From NCBI GenBank assembly GCA_041390125.1, contig JAWKQN010000014.1:1-64000 (forward strand): a stretch of 64,000 nt of DNA, in the 5' to 3' direction. The notes beneath the pieces were generated by a model. The model was not told the origin of the DNA. It saw nothing but the letters and a program-made list of their open reading frames with translations, and ran no database searches. Numbering within the stretch: position 1 is the first letter of the stretch; each line of letters starts with the position of its first letter. Source of the DNA: Gemmatimonadota bacterium. Its GTDB lineage: Bacteria > Gemmatimonadota > Gemmatimonadetes > Longimicrobiales > Gaopeijiaceae. Both the position numbers and the translations under genes were made by a program. Shown here one piece after another: positions 36,069 through 45,236 of this stretch.

Positions 36069-37070
36069 ATGAACGACGAAGGACAGCTGCGGGTCCTCCT
36101 GGTCGAGGACAGCCTGGACCAGGCCAACCTGATGATGCGCTGGCTGGAGCTCTCCGGTGAGCTTCGCGTGAGCCACGCGCAGGATGGCGTTCGGGGTGCC
36201 GCCCTGGCCCAGGAGCAGCGCTGGGACCTGGTCATCACCGACCTGAACCTCCCGGGCAGCGATGGGCTGGAGGTCATCCGCGCCAGCAAGGCGCTCCACC
36301 CCGACACGCCGGTGCTCGTGGTCACGGCCTACCGCGACCAGTCGTTCGCCGCCCAGGCCATCCGGGAGGGCGCCGACGGCTTCCTGCCCAAGCCGTTCGA
36401 ACGAACGGAGCTGGTGGAGAAGGCCGAGCAGCTGCTGCAGTCGGGAGGGACCGCCCACCACACGGCCGGCCCCACCGTGCTGGCCATCGGCGCACACGCC
36501 GACGACGTCGAGAACGGGTGCGGTGGCGCGCTGCTCCGCCACCTGGATCTCGGCAACCGGGTGGTGATCCTGGTACTCACCCAGGGAGAGGAGGACGGCA
36601 GCCCCTCCGTCCGGGCCGGCGAGATCGAGCTGTCGGCGCGCCTGCTCGGCGCGCGGGTCATCATCGCCGATCTGCCCGCCACCCAGGTGACCGACGGGGA
36701 GGACACGATCCAGGTGATCGAGCGGGTCATGCACGCATTCGAGCCCGAGATCGTCTACACCCACTCCCCGCACGACCTGCACACCGATCATCGCGGGGCC
36801 TACCGCGCCACGCTGATCGCCGCCCGCGAGGCGCCCACGCTGTACTGCTATCCCACGAAAGCCAGCACGGTGGACTTCAAGCCGTCCATGTTCGTGGAGA
36901 TCTCGGAATACCTGGACAAGAAGAAGGAGATCGTCTCCCTCTTCCAGACGCCGGAGGTCAACCTGCCCTATCTCAAGGGCACGTTCGTGGAGGCGTCCGC
37001 GCTGTACTGGGGCCGCTTCGCCGGCTTCGGCCGCGTGGAGCCGCTCGAGGTGGTGCGGGGCGGACGCTGA
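36069..37070 (+). CDS. Response regulator receiver fused to PIG-L/LmbE deacetylase
   Basis: The 333-residue protein joins two domains. Residues 1-125 form a REC receiver with the acidic pocket (Glu13, Asp14), phospho-acceptor Asp58 in VITDLNLPG, switch Thr86 and Lys108 in LPKPFE. Residues 134-333 form a PIG-L zinc deacetylase with AHADDVENGCGG (equivalent of HPDDE) and HTDHRGAY. PIG-L enzymes remove acetyl groups from GlcNAc-type substrates. A receiver directly fused to such an enzyme implies phosphorylation control of deacetylation; the substrate is unknown. An HPt gene converges from the other side. The ATG at 36069 fits the domain start; the long upstream frame is a shadow. Confidence 0.92.
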   Translation: MNDEGQLRVLLVEDSLDQANLMMRWLELSGELRVSHAQDGVRGAALAQEQRWDLVITDLNLPGSDGLEVIRASKALHPDTPVLVVTAYRDQSFAAQAIREGADGFLPKPFERTELVEKAEQLLQSGGTAHHTAGPTVLAIGAHADDVENGCGGALLRHLDLGNRVVILVLTQGEEDGSPSVRAGEIELSARLLGARVIIADLPATQVTDGEDTIQVIERVMHAFEPEIVYTHSPHDLHTDHRGAYRATLIAAREAPTLYCYPTKASTVDFKPSMFVEISEYLDKKKEIVSLFQTPEVNLPYLKGTFVEASALYWGRFAGFGRVEPLEVVRGGR

Positions 37071-37154
37071 GCCGCACGACCGCAGGCGTGGTCGTCCGCG
37101 GCGGACGCGGAGGCGCGCGGCCGCAGGCGTCGTCGCCCGGGCCGACCCCCCGCC

Positions 37155-37511
37155 CTACGGCAGCTCCAACCGCACCGCGTCGAGGTAGCTCGCCAGGCCG
37201 CGGACGGCGCGGACCACACCGGCCATGTCGCCCACGCTGGCCGCATCCTCGATGGCGCCGCCGAAGGCGGTGATCTCGGGGAAGCCGTACCCGGCGCCCG
37301 AGCCCTTCAGGCGGTGACCGGCGAGCTGGAGGGCTGCCAGGTCGCTCGTCTGCACGGCGGCGGACAACGTGAGCACCTCGGCCCGGCGGGCCTGGAGGTA
37401 TCCCGGCACCAGGTCGGCGATCACCCCGTCCACCTTCACGACGACCGGGTCGGGGAACTCCAGCGGCAGGGCATCGGCCCCCGCGGCTCCCGAGGATCGG
37501 TCCGCTTCCAT
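37155..37511 (-). CDS. HPt domain phosphotransfer protein
   Basis: The 118-residue protein is a stand-alone histidine phosphotransfer domain. The phospho-accepting His66 lies in AGHRLKGSGAGYGFPEI, the standard HPt consensus. Helices before and after fit the four-helix bundle. GGAGGAGGG precedes the ATG. HPt proteins shuttle phosphate between receivers of hybrid kinases. Since its convergent neighbour has a receiver with an intact Asp58, the two are natural partners, though the kinase is not in the window. Confidence 0.92.
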   Translation of the reverse strand: MEADRSSGAAGADALPLEFPDPVVVKVDGVIADLVPGYLQARRAEVLTLSAAVQTSDLAALQLAGHRLKGSGAGYGFPEITAFGGAIEDAASVGDMAGVVRAVRGLASYLDAVRLELP

Positions 37512-37623
37512 CCCTCCTCCGTTCGGCCCCGACCGGGGGCCGCCTTGCTCCGCGCCGTCCGCTCCACGGATCTTCCGTGGCACGACCACGACGGCGCCCG
37601 CTGACGCTCCCGGGAGGGGATGC

Positions 37624-39393
37624 ATGTTTCGCTCCACACGCAGGACCGCCCGCCGGGCGGCCCCCCTGGCCCTGCTGGCACTGGCCGGATGCGGGACGGG
37701 CGGGGCTCCGGCCGCATCGGCCCCGACGGCCGCGGTCGTCGCCCGGCCCCCTGCGGCGGTGGTCGAGCCCGCCCCCATCCCGGCCGGTCGGGCCCCGGCG
37801 CCCGGGGAGTATGCCGACGCCCCCGACGTCCGGTCCTACGACATCGAATTGGCCCTGCCGCCGGCGGGCGGCGCCATCGCGGCCCGGGCCACCCTCGACC
37901 TGGAGGCGGCTCAGGGGGCCCGCGAGGTGGCGCTCGACCTCACCGGGCTGGCCGTCACGGCCGCCACGGTGGACGGTCGCCCCGTCCAGGTGCGCCAGGA
38001 CGCGGGGAAGGTGCACGTGCCGCTCCCGGGCGCGGGAGGGGGGCGACACCGGGTGGAGCTGGCCTACGCCGGGACCCCCGACGACGGGCTGATCCAGCAG
38101 GCGAACGTCCACGGCGATCCGTCCGTGTTCGCCGACAACTGGCCGAACCGCGCCCGCTTCTGGTTCCCCTCGGTGGACCACCCGTCCGACAAGGCCACGA
38201 TCCGCTTCGAGGTCCACGCGCCGTCGGCCTGGACGGTCATCGCCAATGGCGCCCTGACGGGGGAGCCCGCTCCCACGGCCGAATCGACGCTGCGCGCGCT
38301 GGGCTATGCCGGGCCCGCCGCCCACCGCACCTGGGTCTGGGCCTCCGACGTGGAGATCCCGGCCTACACGATGGTGGTGGGCGCCGCCGTGCTGGCCGAG
38401 CGCTCCGTGGGCACGGCCGCCTGCGGGAACGCCCCGGCGTCCCCCCGACCGGACGGCTGCATCGAGGTGGGCTACCTGGTCTTCCCGGCCGACACGGCCC
38501 GGGCCGCCCCTTCGTTCCGCCGGGCCGCCCGCATGGTGGACTATTTCACGGACCGCTTCGGCCCGTTCCCGTACGAGAAGCTGATGAACGTGCAGTCCTC
38601 CACCCGCTTCGGCGGCATGGAGAACGCCTCGGCCATCTTCTACTCCGAGAACGCCATCGCCCGCGGCGCCAACATCGAGGGCACCGTCTCGCACGAGATC
38701 GCCCACCAGTGGTTCGGGGACAGCGCCACCGAAGCCGAATGGAGCCACCTGTGGCTGTCCGAGGGCTTCGCCACCTACTTCGGCGACCAGTTCTTCGAGG
38801 ACGCCGACGGTGTGGAGGCCTTCCGCGCGCTGATGGAGGAGAATCGGCGCTCGTACATCGGCTCACCGGTGGTGGGGCAGCCGATCCTGTCGGGATCCGA
38901 GGACCTGTTCGCCCTTCTCAACGCCAACAACTATCCGAAGGGCGGGTGGGTCCTGCACATGCTGCGCGGCCTCATCGGGGATGAGGCCTTCTTCGCCGGC
39001 ATCCGGGACTACTACGCCGCCTACGAAGGGGGCAACGCCCTCTCGGAGGATTTCCAGCGGGTCATGGAGGCGGCCAGCGGGCAGGATCTCGATGGGTTCT
39101 TCGACCAGTGGCTGCGCCAGCCCGGCTATCCGATCTTCGAGGTGGAGTGGACGTGGGACCCCTCGGCGGGTGCCGTACGCTACCGGATCGCACAGGTGCA
39201 GGACCCGTCGTGGCCCGCCTTCCGGATGCCGATCGAGCTGGAGGCGCGCACGGAGCGCGGCCCGCTGCGCACGCGTGTGCAACTGGACGGACGGGTCCAC
39301 GAGGGTACCTTCTCGACCCGGAGCGCGCCGCACGAGGTGGTGCTGGACCCCGACGGATGGGTGCTCAAGGACGTCCGTCCGGCATCCCGCTGA
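37624..39393 (+). CDS. Exported M1 family aminopeptidase
   Basis: M1 enzymes are zinc aminopeptidases. The 589-residue precursor carries a lipoprotein signal (APLALLALAGC). An N-terminal beta-domain is followed by the exopeptidase motif GGMEN (about residues 330-334), the zinc motif HEIAH (357-361) and Glu380 in LSEGFATY. LMNVQSSTRFGG and NYPKGGWVLHMLRGLIG are typical of the family. The length is shorter than E. coli PepN and matches the LTA4H/gemmatimonad type without the long C-terminal HEAT domain. The ATG has GGGAGG six bases upstream. Confidence 0.93.
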   Translation: MFRSTRRTARRAAPLALLALAGCGTGGAPAASAPTAAVVARPPAAVVEPAPIPAGRAPAPGEYADAPDVRSYDIELALPPAGGAIAARATLDLEAAQGAREVALDLTGLAVTAATVDGRPVQVRQDAGKVHVPLPGAGGGRHRVELAYAGTPDDGLIQQANVHGDPSVFADNWPNRARFWFPSVDHPSDKATIRFEVHAPSAWTVIANGALTGEPAPTAESTLRALGYAGPAAHRTWVWASDVEIPAYTMVVGAAVLAERSVGTAACGNAPASPRPDGCIEVGYLVFPADTARAAPSFRRAARMVDYFTDRFGPFPYEKLMNVQSSTRFGGMENASAIFYSENAIARGANIEGTVSHEIAHQWFGDSATEAEWSHLWLSEGFATYFGDQFFEDADGVEAFRALMEENRRSYIGSPVVGQPILSGSEDLFALLNANNYPKGGWVLHMLRGLIGDEAFFAGIRDYYAAYEGGNALSEDFQRVMEAASGQDLDGFFDQWLRQPGYPIFEVEWTWDPSAGAVRYRIAQVQDPSWPAFRMPIELEARTERGPLRTRVQLDGRVHEGTFSTRSAPHEVVLDPDGWVLKDVRPASR

Positions 39394-39423
39394 CCCCCTG
39401 CTTTCCAACGGCCGGAGACACGC

Positions 39424-40383
39424 GTGGCCTCATCGACGCATCTCGACTTCGAGCGGGAGATCGCCGAGCTCGAGACCCAGATCCAGAAGCTGACCGACGC
39501 CGCCGAAGGGAAGGGCATCGACGTCGCGGACGAGATCGCCGCCCTGCGGGAGAAGCTGCATCGGAAGCGGGCGGAGACGTACGACGAGCTGACCCCACTC
39601 GAACGGGTGCAGGTGGCCCGCCACCCCCGGCGGCCGTACACGCTGGACTACGTGCAGCGCATGACCACGGACTGGATGGAGCTGCACGGCGACCGTGCCT
39701 TCCGCGACGACGAGGCCATCGTCGGAGGCTGGGCCCGCCTGGGCGCCCGCTCCGTCATGCTCATCGGGCACCAGAAGGGCCGCGACATGAAGGAGAACCT
39801 GCGGCGCAACTTCGGCATGCCCCATCCGGAAGGCTACCGCAAGGCGCTCCGGCTCATGCGCCAGGCCGAGAAGTTCCGCCGGCCCGTCGTGACGCTGATC
39901 GACACCCCCGGCGCCTACCCGGGGATCGGTGCGGAGGAACGAGGACAGGCCGAGGCGATCGCCATGAACCTGCGGGAGATGGCGCGCCTGCGCACGCCCA
40001 TCGTCAGCTGTGTGATCGGCGAGGGCGGCTCGGGCGGCGCGCTGGCGCTCGGCGTGTCCGACCGGATCCTGATGCTCGAGCACTCGGTCTATTCGGTGAT
40101 CTCGCCCGAAGGCTGCGCCGCCATCCTGTGGCGGAGCGCCGAGCATCGCGAGCGAGCCGCGGAAGCGCTGAAGCTGACCTCCCAGGACCTGTTGCGTCTG
40201 GGTGTCGCGGACGAGGTCATCCCGGAGCCGGCCGGCGGAGCGCATTCGGACCCGGATCTCGTGGCGGATACGCTGGCCGAAGCCCTGGATCGGAACCTGT
40301 GCCAGCTCGAACGCCTACCGGAGGACGAGCTCCTGGCCCAACGCTGGGAGAAATTCGAGCGAATGGGACACTGGGTCGAGTAG
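39424..40383 (+). CDS. accA: Acetyl-CoA carboxylase carboxyltransferase subunit alpha
   Basis: AccA with AccD transfers the carboxyl group from biotin to acetyl-CoA, the first step of fatty acid synthesis. The 319-residue protein is the usual length. Motifs are FEREIAELETQI at the N-terminus, HPRRPYTLDYV, GHQKGRDMKENL, FGMPHPEGYRKALRLM, LIDTPGAYPGIGAEERGQ and IGEGGSGGALALGVSDRI. The start is GTG with GGAGA upstream. accD is not adjacent here. Confidence 0.97.
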   Translation: MASSTHLDFEREIAELETQIQKLTDAAEGKGIDVADEIAALREKLHRKRAETYDELTPLERVQVARHPRRPYTLDYVQRMTTDWMELHGDRAFRDDEAIVGGWARLGARSVMLIGHQKGRDMKENLRRNFGMPHPEGYRKALRLMRQAEKFRRPVVTLIDTPGAYPGIGAEERGQAEAIAMNLREMARLRTPIVSCVIGEGGSGGALALGVSDRILMLEHSVYSVISPEGCAAILWRSAEHRERAAEALKLTSQDLLRLGVADEVIPEPAGGAHSDPDLVADTLAEALDRNLCQLERLPEDELLAQRWEKFERMGHWVE

Positions 40384-40387
40384 TGCG

Positions 40388-41248
40388 GTGAAAGGATTCG
40401 CAGAGGTCCGTTTCAAGGGGACGCGCAAGAGCTATTTCACGTTCCACGACCTGTCCTTGCAGGTCGGGGCCGACGTGATCGTGGAGGCCGACCGGGGCGA
40501 GGACCTCGGCGTGGTGTCGGCCGTCGGGTCCATCGCGGAGCGCAAGTGCTCGAGCTCGGGAGGGTGCAGCACGCCGGTTCCCGAGAAGCGCGTGCTACGC
40601 CTTGCACGCACCGACGAGCGGCAACGCGCCCACGCGCTGCGCGCCGACGAAGATCGCGTCCGCCTGTCCACCCGCGAGCTGGTCAAGAAGCACGGCCTCA
40701 AGATGAAGGTCACGGAGGCGGAGTGGCAGCTCGACCGCAACAAGCTGATCATCTACTTCACCGCCGAGCGTCGGGTGGACTTCCGGGAGCTGGTCCGCGA
40801 CCTGGCTCGGACGTTCCGCACGCGGATCGAGCTCAAACAGATCGGCGTCCGGGACGAGGCCGCCCTCCTGGGTGGGGTGGGCCGCTGCGGCCGCGAGCTG
40901 TGCTGCTCCACGTGGTTGACGGAGCTCAAGCCCGTCAGCCTGCAGTTGGCCAAGGACCAACGGCTGAGCCTCAATCCCGCCCAGATCTCCGGCTGCTGCG
41001 GGCGGCTGATGTGCTGCCTGATGTACGAGCACGAGACCTACGTGCAGGCCCGTCGGCGCTTCCCGCGCGAGGGACGCACGCTGCGTACGCCAACCGGACC
41101 CGAGCGCGTGGTCTCCGTGGACATCTGGGCCGAGACCGTGACGCTGAAGAACGCGGAGGGCGTGCGACGCACCGTGCCTCTGGAGCAGCTGAAGGACGAG
41201 GTGGCCGACCGCGGCTCCAACGACCGCAGCGGACGGAGCGACGCGTGA
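40388..41248 (+). CDS. ricT: PSP1-domain protein RicT/YaaT
   Basis: RicT (YaaT) is part of the Y-complex that in Bacillus holds iron-sulfur clusters and promotes RNA processing by RNase Y; in other bacteria its role is less clear. The 286-residue protein has the PSP1 C-terminal domain with KKHGLKMKVTEAEWQLDRNK and FYFTAERRVDFRELVRDLA-type residues, and the two Cys clusters GGVGRCGRELCCSTWL and SGCCGRLMCCLMYE. A further Cys pair (KCSSSGGC) lies at about residues 53-59. The GTG at 40388 lies four bases after the accA stop. Confidence 0.92.
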   Translation: MKGFAEVRFKGTRKSYFTFHDLSLQVGADVIVEADRGEDLGVVSAVGSIAERKCSSSGGCSTPVPEKRVLRLARTDERQRAHALRADEDRVRLSTRELVKKHGLKMKVTEAEWQLDRNKLIIYFTAERRVDFRELVRDLARTFRTRIELKQIGVRDEAALLGGVGRCGRELCCSTWLTELKPVSLQLAKDQRLSLNPAQISGCCGRLMCCLMYEHETYVQARRRFPREGRTLRTPTGPERVVSVDIWAETVTLKNAEGVRRTVPLEQLKDEVADRGSNDRSGRSDA

Positions 41249-41311
41249 GCGTCCCGGAGCCCGAGCTCGCGCCCCCACTTCCGCGAACGACCCGCTGACC
41301 GGACGCACACC

Positions 41312-42841
41312 GTGACCGAACGCTTCTTCCTCACGACGCCCATCTACTACGCGTCCGGCGAGCCTCACCTGGGGCATGCCTACACCACGCTGCTCGCCGA
41401 CGCCCTGGCGCGCTATCACCGGCAGGCGGGGCACGCGGTCCTGTTCCTGACCGGTACAGACGAGCACGGGCAGAAGATGCAGGAGGAAGCGGGGCGCCGC
41501 GGGATCGCGCCGCTCCAGCTCGCGGACGACATGGCGGAGCGCTTCCGCGCGGCCTGGCAGGACATGGACGTCTCGTTCGATCGGTTCATCCGCACCACGG
41601 AGCCCGAGCACGTCGCGGTGGTGCAGGCCGTCTACCGCCGGCTCTACGAGAAGGGTGACATCTACGCCGCAGACTACCAGGGCTGGTACTGCGTCCACGA
41701 CGAACGGTACTGGACCGAGAAGGATCTGGGCCCGGATCAGACCTGCCCGGACTGTGGCCGGCCCGTGCGCCAGATCCAGGAGAAGAACTGGTTCTTCCGG
41801 ATGAGCGCCTACCAGGAGCGTCTGATCCGGCACATCGAGGAGAACCCGGACTGGATCGTTCCCGCCAGCCGGCGCAACGAGGTGTTGGGCTTCCTGCGCA
41901 GCCCGCTCGAAGACCTCTCGGTCTCCCGCCCCAAGACACGTCTCGAATGGGGCATCACGCTGCCGTTCGACGAGGCCCATGTGGCCTACGTCTGGGTGGA
42001 CGCGCTCTTCAACTATGTGACCGCGTCCGGTCGCATCCGCCCCGACGCGGCGGATGGGGAGCAGGGGTTCGGAGAGACGGCCCACGACTCCTGGTGGCCC
42101 TGCCAGCTGCACATCGTGGGGAAGGACATCCTCACCACGCATGCCGTGTACTGGCCCACGCTGCTGATGGCGGCCGACCTGCCCCTGCCCCTCCAGATCC
42201 TGGCGCACGGCTGGTGGGTGGCCGGGGGACGCAAGATGTCCAAGTCGCTGGGGAACGTGATCGACCCGCTCCAGCTCCGCAGCGCCTACGGCACCGACGC
42301 GGTGCGCTGGTACCTGCTGCGCGAGATGCCGGTCGGACAGGATGCGTCGTTCACCGAGGAACGCTTCCTCATGCGGTACGAGGAGCTGGCCAACGTGCTC
42401 GGCAACCTGGCCAGCCGCGTGACGTCGATGATCGAACGGTACCGCGGGGGGATGGTGCCCGATGCACCGGGCCGCGATCTGGACGAGGCCGTCCGCGACG
42501 CGCGCGTCCAGGTGCAGGCGGCCTACGGATCCCTGCGCGTGCACGACGCCCTCGGGGCGGCCATGGACCTGGCCCGCACGGCGAACGTCTACGTGGAGGA
42601 GCGCCAGCCCTGGGCTCAGGCCAAAGCCGAAGACCCGGCACCGCTGGACGAGACCCTGGCCACGCTCTACCGGAGCCTGGTCTGGTTGGTCGCGCTCCTG
42701 GAGCCGGTCCTGCCGGAAAAGATGTCCCGCCTTGCCGGCCACCTGGGCCTCCCGGCGGTTCCCACGCTCGCCGAGGCGGGGAACGACGCGCCGGCTGGAC
42801 GGACCGTGCGGAAGGGAGATCCGCTCTTCCCCAAGGCCTGA
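41312..42841 (+). CDS. metG: Methionyl-tRNA synthetase
   Basis: MetG charges tRNA-Met. The 509-residue protein has the class I signatures HLGH (residues 19-22) and KMSKS (about 308-312). The connective peptide contains a single zinc knuckle CPDC together with WYCVHDERYW. The anticodon-binding helical domain follows and the chain ends without the C-terminal tRNA-binding (EMAP-like) appendix found in the long form. Start at GTG, with an AC-rich leader and no strong Shine-Dalgarno. Confidence 0.96.
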   Translation: MTERFFLTTPIYYASGEPHLGHAYTTLLADALARYHRQAGHAVLFLTGTDEHGQKMQEEAGRRGIAPLQLADDMAERFRAAWQDMDVSFDRFIRTTEPEHVAVVQAVYRRLYEKGDIYAADYQGWYCVHDERYWTEKDLGPDQTCPDCGRPVRQIQEKNWFFRMSAYQERLIRHIEENPDWIVPASRRNEVLGFLRSPLEDLSVSRPKTRLEWGITLPFDEAHVAYVWVDALFNYVTASGRIRPDAADGEQGFGETAHDSWWPCQLHIVGKDILTTHAVYWPTLLMAADLPLPLQILAHGWWVAGGRKMSKSLGNVIDPLQLRSAYGTDAVRWYLLREMPVGQDASFTEERFLMRYEELANVLGNLASRVTSMIERYRGGMVPDAPGRDLDEAVRDARVQVQAAYGSLRVHDALGAAMDLARTANVYVEERQPWAQAKAEDPAPLDETLATLYRSLVWLVALLEPVLPEKMSRLAGHLGLPAVPTLAEAGNDAPAGRTVRKGDPLFPKA

Positions 42842-42972
42842 AACGCTCCCCCGGCGGGGGTTGCGAGCCCGGCCGCGGACCGTGGCCCCGACCCCGCGGC
42901 GGGCGTCCGGAGCGTTGCGCGGACGCCACGTGGGAGGGGATCCTCGGGCGTCCAACGGGGTTTGGAAATTGC

Positions 42973-43002
42973 TTGACCGTGCCCCCGCGGCGCGGGTACG
43001 TT
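42973..43002 (+). promoter_or_regulatory. Putative promoter of the M23 endopeptidase gene
   Basis: TTGACC (42973-42978) and TACGTT (42997-43002) are spaced by 18 bases. The predicted start is about 37 bases before the ATG at 43046. Confidence 0.65.
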
Positions 43003-43045
43003 CTGGACTGACGACCTGACCGACGAACCGGGGCCGGAGAGACGA

Positions 43046-43972
43046 ATGCGCGGAAAGAAGTGGACAATCCTGTTCGTCGCAGGGGAGGACACCTCTGTCC
43101 GCCAGTTCAGTCTATCGGAGCGCAAGCTTCGCTGGCTCGCCGGGAGCGTGGGCGGCCTGTTGCTGGTGCTCGTGCTGTTGCTCGGACTCAACGGAGTGGG
43201 CGGCGCGGCCTGGGTGCGCGCCTCGCACCTGGCCCGCACCAACGCGCTGCTGGAGGCGGAGCTCTCCACCATCCGCGGGCAGATGTCCACCCTCGAGGGC
43301 GCGGTGGGCAAGCTGTCGGAGCAGGATCGGCAGTACCGTCTCCTCGCCGGCCTCGACCCCATCGACGAAGAAGTGCTCGAGGTGGGTGTCGGAGGTCCGG
43401 GCACGAGCGATCCGCGGTCCCACGCGCTATGGTCCGTGGACTCGGTGGCCGGCAAGGACGTCTTCGCGGTCTCCTACGATCTGAATGCGCTGGAGCGGCG
43501 CGTACGCCTGCTCGGCGAGAGCCTCGCACAGGCCAGCGACTCCCTGCAGGCGTATCACGACCTGCTCGAGTCGGTGCCGTCCATCCTGCCCGCCGACGGC
43601 ATGGTGTCGAGCAGCTTCTCCAAGGCGCGGCTCCACCCGATCCACAACGAGGTGCTGCCGCATGAGGGCGTCGACCTCGTCGCCCCCAAGGGCACGCCCA
43701 TCACCGCCGCGGCGCAGGGTGTCGTCGAGTTCGCCGGGCGCATGAACGGGTATGGGCTCGTGGTCGTGATCGACCACGGCTACGGGTACGAGACGCGCTA
43801 CGGCCACGCCTCGGAGCTGCTGGTCCGCAAGGGACAGCGCGTCTCGCGCGGAGACGTCATCGCCCGCGTCGGGAACACGGGCCTGGCCACGGCGTCACAC
43901 TTGCACTACGAGGTGCGGGTCAGCGGGACTCCCGTGAACCCGATGAACTACGTGATCCAGGCCATCCCGTAG
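43046..43972 (+). CDS. Membrane-anchored M23 (LytM) endopeptidase
   Basis: M23 enzymes cut peptidoglycan cross-bridges. The 308-residue protein has an N-terminal membrane helix (LRWLAGSVGGLLLVLVLLLG), a coiled-coil stretch (LLEAELSTIRGQMSTLEGAV), and the LytM domain. The zinc ligands are His206 and Asp210 in HEGVDLVAPKGTP and His287 in HLHYEVRV, all present, so it should be catalytically active rather than a degenerate EnvC-type activator. VRQFSLSERKLRW precedes the helix, as in the family. Confidence 0.93.
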   Translation: MRGKKWTILFVAGEDTSVRQFSLSERKLRWLAGSVGGLLLVLVLLLGLNGVGGAAWVRASHLARTNALLEAELSTIRGQMSTLEGAVGKLSEQDRQYRLLAGLDPIDEEVLEVGVGGPGTSDPRSHALWSVDSVAGKDVFAVSYDLNALERRVRLLGESLAQASDSLQAYHDLLESVPSILPADGMVSSSFSKARLHPIHNEVLPHEGVDLVAPKGTPITAAAQGVVEFAGRMNGYGLVVVIDHGYGYETRYGHASELLVRKGQRVSRGDVIARVGNTGLATASHLHYEVRVSGTPVNPMNYVIQAIP

Positions 43973-44002
43973 GGCGCACGCCTCCGCCTCCTGCCGCAAC
44001 CG

Positions 44003-44036
44003 GAGCGGGCGCCCGAACGGGGCGCCCGCTCTTTTA
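44003..44036 (+). terminator. Strong intrinsic terminator after the M23 gene
   Basis: A 12-base perfect stem (GAGCGGGCGCCC at 44003-44014, partner 44020-44031) closes a five-base loop and is followed by TTTTA. The next gene starts only six bases after the tract. Confidence 0.9.
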
Positions 44037-44042
44037 TCGCCC

Positions 44043-45236
44043 ATGCTGAAGACCTTGCTGCTCGCGCTGGCGCTCTCGCCCCAGGAGGCTCCCGCCCCCT
44101 GGATCCGGGCGGATTCGGTCGTGATCCTGCCCGAGCGCCCGCGCCTGCTGCTGGTGGAGCGACCGGGCGATCCACGCGTCGCGCTGCGCTGGTTCGTCCC
44201 CCTGCAGGAGACGGCCGAGCGCGCAGGTGCCGGCCAGGTGTTGGCCCTCCTGGCCCAACGGCGCGCCGAAGCGCATGCAGAGCGGCTGGGCGCCCACTTC
44301 TCCGTGCGTCGCACCCACCAGGGCATCGCCTACGCCGTGAGCGGGTCCGGCCTGGACGTGGACCATCTCTTCGAGGTGCTGCGGATCGCGGTGTCCCCAC
44401 CCGAGACCGATCCCGTCCTCGTGCGCCGGGCCACGAGCACCGTCCTGGCCGCGCTGGACCGGGATCTGGAGTCCGCGGAACGCAACCTGGCGGCGCGTCT
44501 CGCGCAACCGACCTGCCCCGGCACACCACCGCTCGCCGGCACGCGGGAGAGCCTCACGAGCCTGCGTGCCCCGGACCTGGCGGCGCTCTGGCGCTCCACC
44601 CATGCCGACCCGGAATCCACGACGCTGGTCGTGGCCGGCGACCTGCCGCTGGAAGTGGTGCTGGCGTCGCTCCCGGAGCTGGGCGCGGGCCAGGCGACCG
44701 GCTCCGGGCGCACGTATGCGGCGGAGCCCGCGCCCGAGCGCCCCGGCCGCACGCAGGTGCTCCGGCAGTGGTACGGCGAGGCGCGGCCGGCGGGACCGGC
44801 CGACGACCCCCGGGCCGAGGTCGCAGCCCGTCTGGTGGGTCGGGCCGTAGGCTCGGTCGACGCCGGTCTCCAGCTCACGCTCGAGCTGGTCGATTCGGGC
44901 TGCTCGTCCACGCTCGTGCTCGTGGGCGGCGCCTACCGCCAGGATGCGGCCCGTCTCCGCCGCACGGTGCAGGAGCTGGTGCGCACCACCCGGGACGGGC
45001 TGAGCGAGGCGGCCGTGCAGGAGGCCGTGCTGGAGATCCAGCGGGCCTGGGTGCGGCGCAGCGCCACGGCCGAGGGGGTCGCGGAGCTGGTGGGAGCCTT
45101 CGCGGAAGGCGGGGGCGACCCCACGGCGGCGGCTCGCTATGCGGACGCCCTCGCCGGGCTCGACCGCAGCGCGCTGGTCGCCTTCTTCGACCGCCTCCTG
45201 GCCGCGCCGCCGGTGCGGGCGGAGCTGGGCTCGTGA
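44043..45236 (+). CDS. Degenerate M16 (insulinase-like) protein, first of a pair
   Basis: The 397-residue chain follows the M16 half-fold: LLLVERPGDPRVALRWFVPL, AGQVLALLAQRRAEAHAERL, SVRRTHQGIAYAVSGSG, then a partner lobe with ADPESTTLVVAGDLPLEVVL. The zinc motif HxxEH is absent, so it cannot be an active pitrilysin-type protease by itself. A short N-terminal hydrophobic segment (LKTLLLALALSPQ) may be an export signal. The ATG is six bases after the preceding terminator. The terminator T-tract (TTTTAT) could serve as a -10 element of a leaderless mRNA. It overlaps the second M16-like gene by GTGA. Confidence 0.75.
   Translation: MLKTLLLALALSPQEAPAPWIRADSVVILPERPRLLLVERPGDPRVALRWFVPLQETAERAGAGQVLALLAQRRAEAHAERLGAHFSVRRTHQGIAYAVSGSGLDVDHLFEVLRIAVSPPETDPVLVRRATSTVLAALDRDLESAERNLAARLAQPTCPGTPPLAGTRESLTSLRAPDLAALWRSTHADPESTTLVVAGDLPLEVVLASLPELGAGQATGSGRTYAAEPAPERPGRTQVLRQWYGEARPAGPADDPRAEVAARLVGRAVGSVDAGLQLTLELVDSGCSSTLVLVGGAYRQDAARLRRTVQELVRTTRDGLSEAAVQEAVLEIQRAWVRRSATAEGVAELVGAFAEGGGDPTAAARYADALAGLDRSALVAFFDRLLAAPPVRAELGS

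Noticed and set aside
37071..37154. Repeated CCGCAGGCGT at 37080 and 37121 as a possible mobile-element or attachment site
   Set aside because: The repeat is only about 10 bases in GC-rich DNA between convergent genes, with no recombinase or duplication nearby.
40595..42955. A 786-codon minus-strand ORF opposite ricT and metG
   Set aside because: It spans two genuine genes in another frame and shows no domain.
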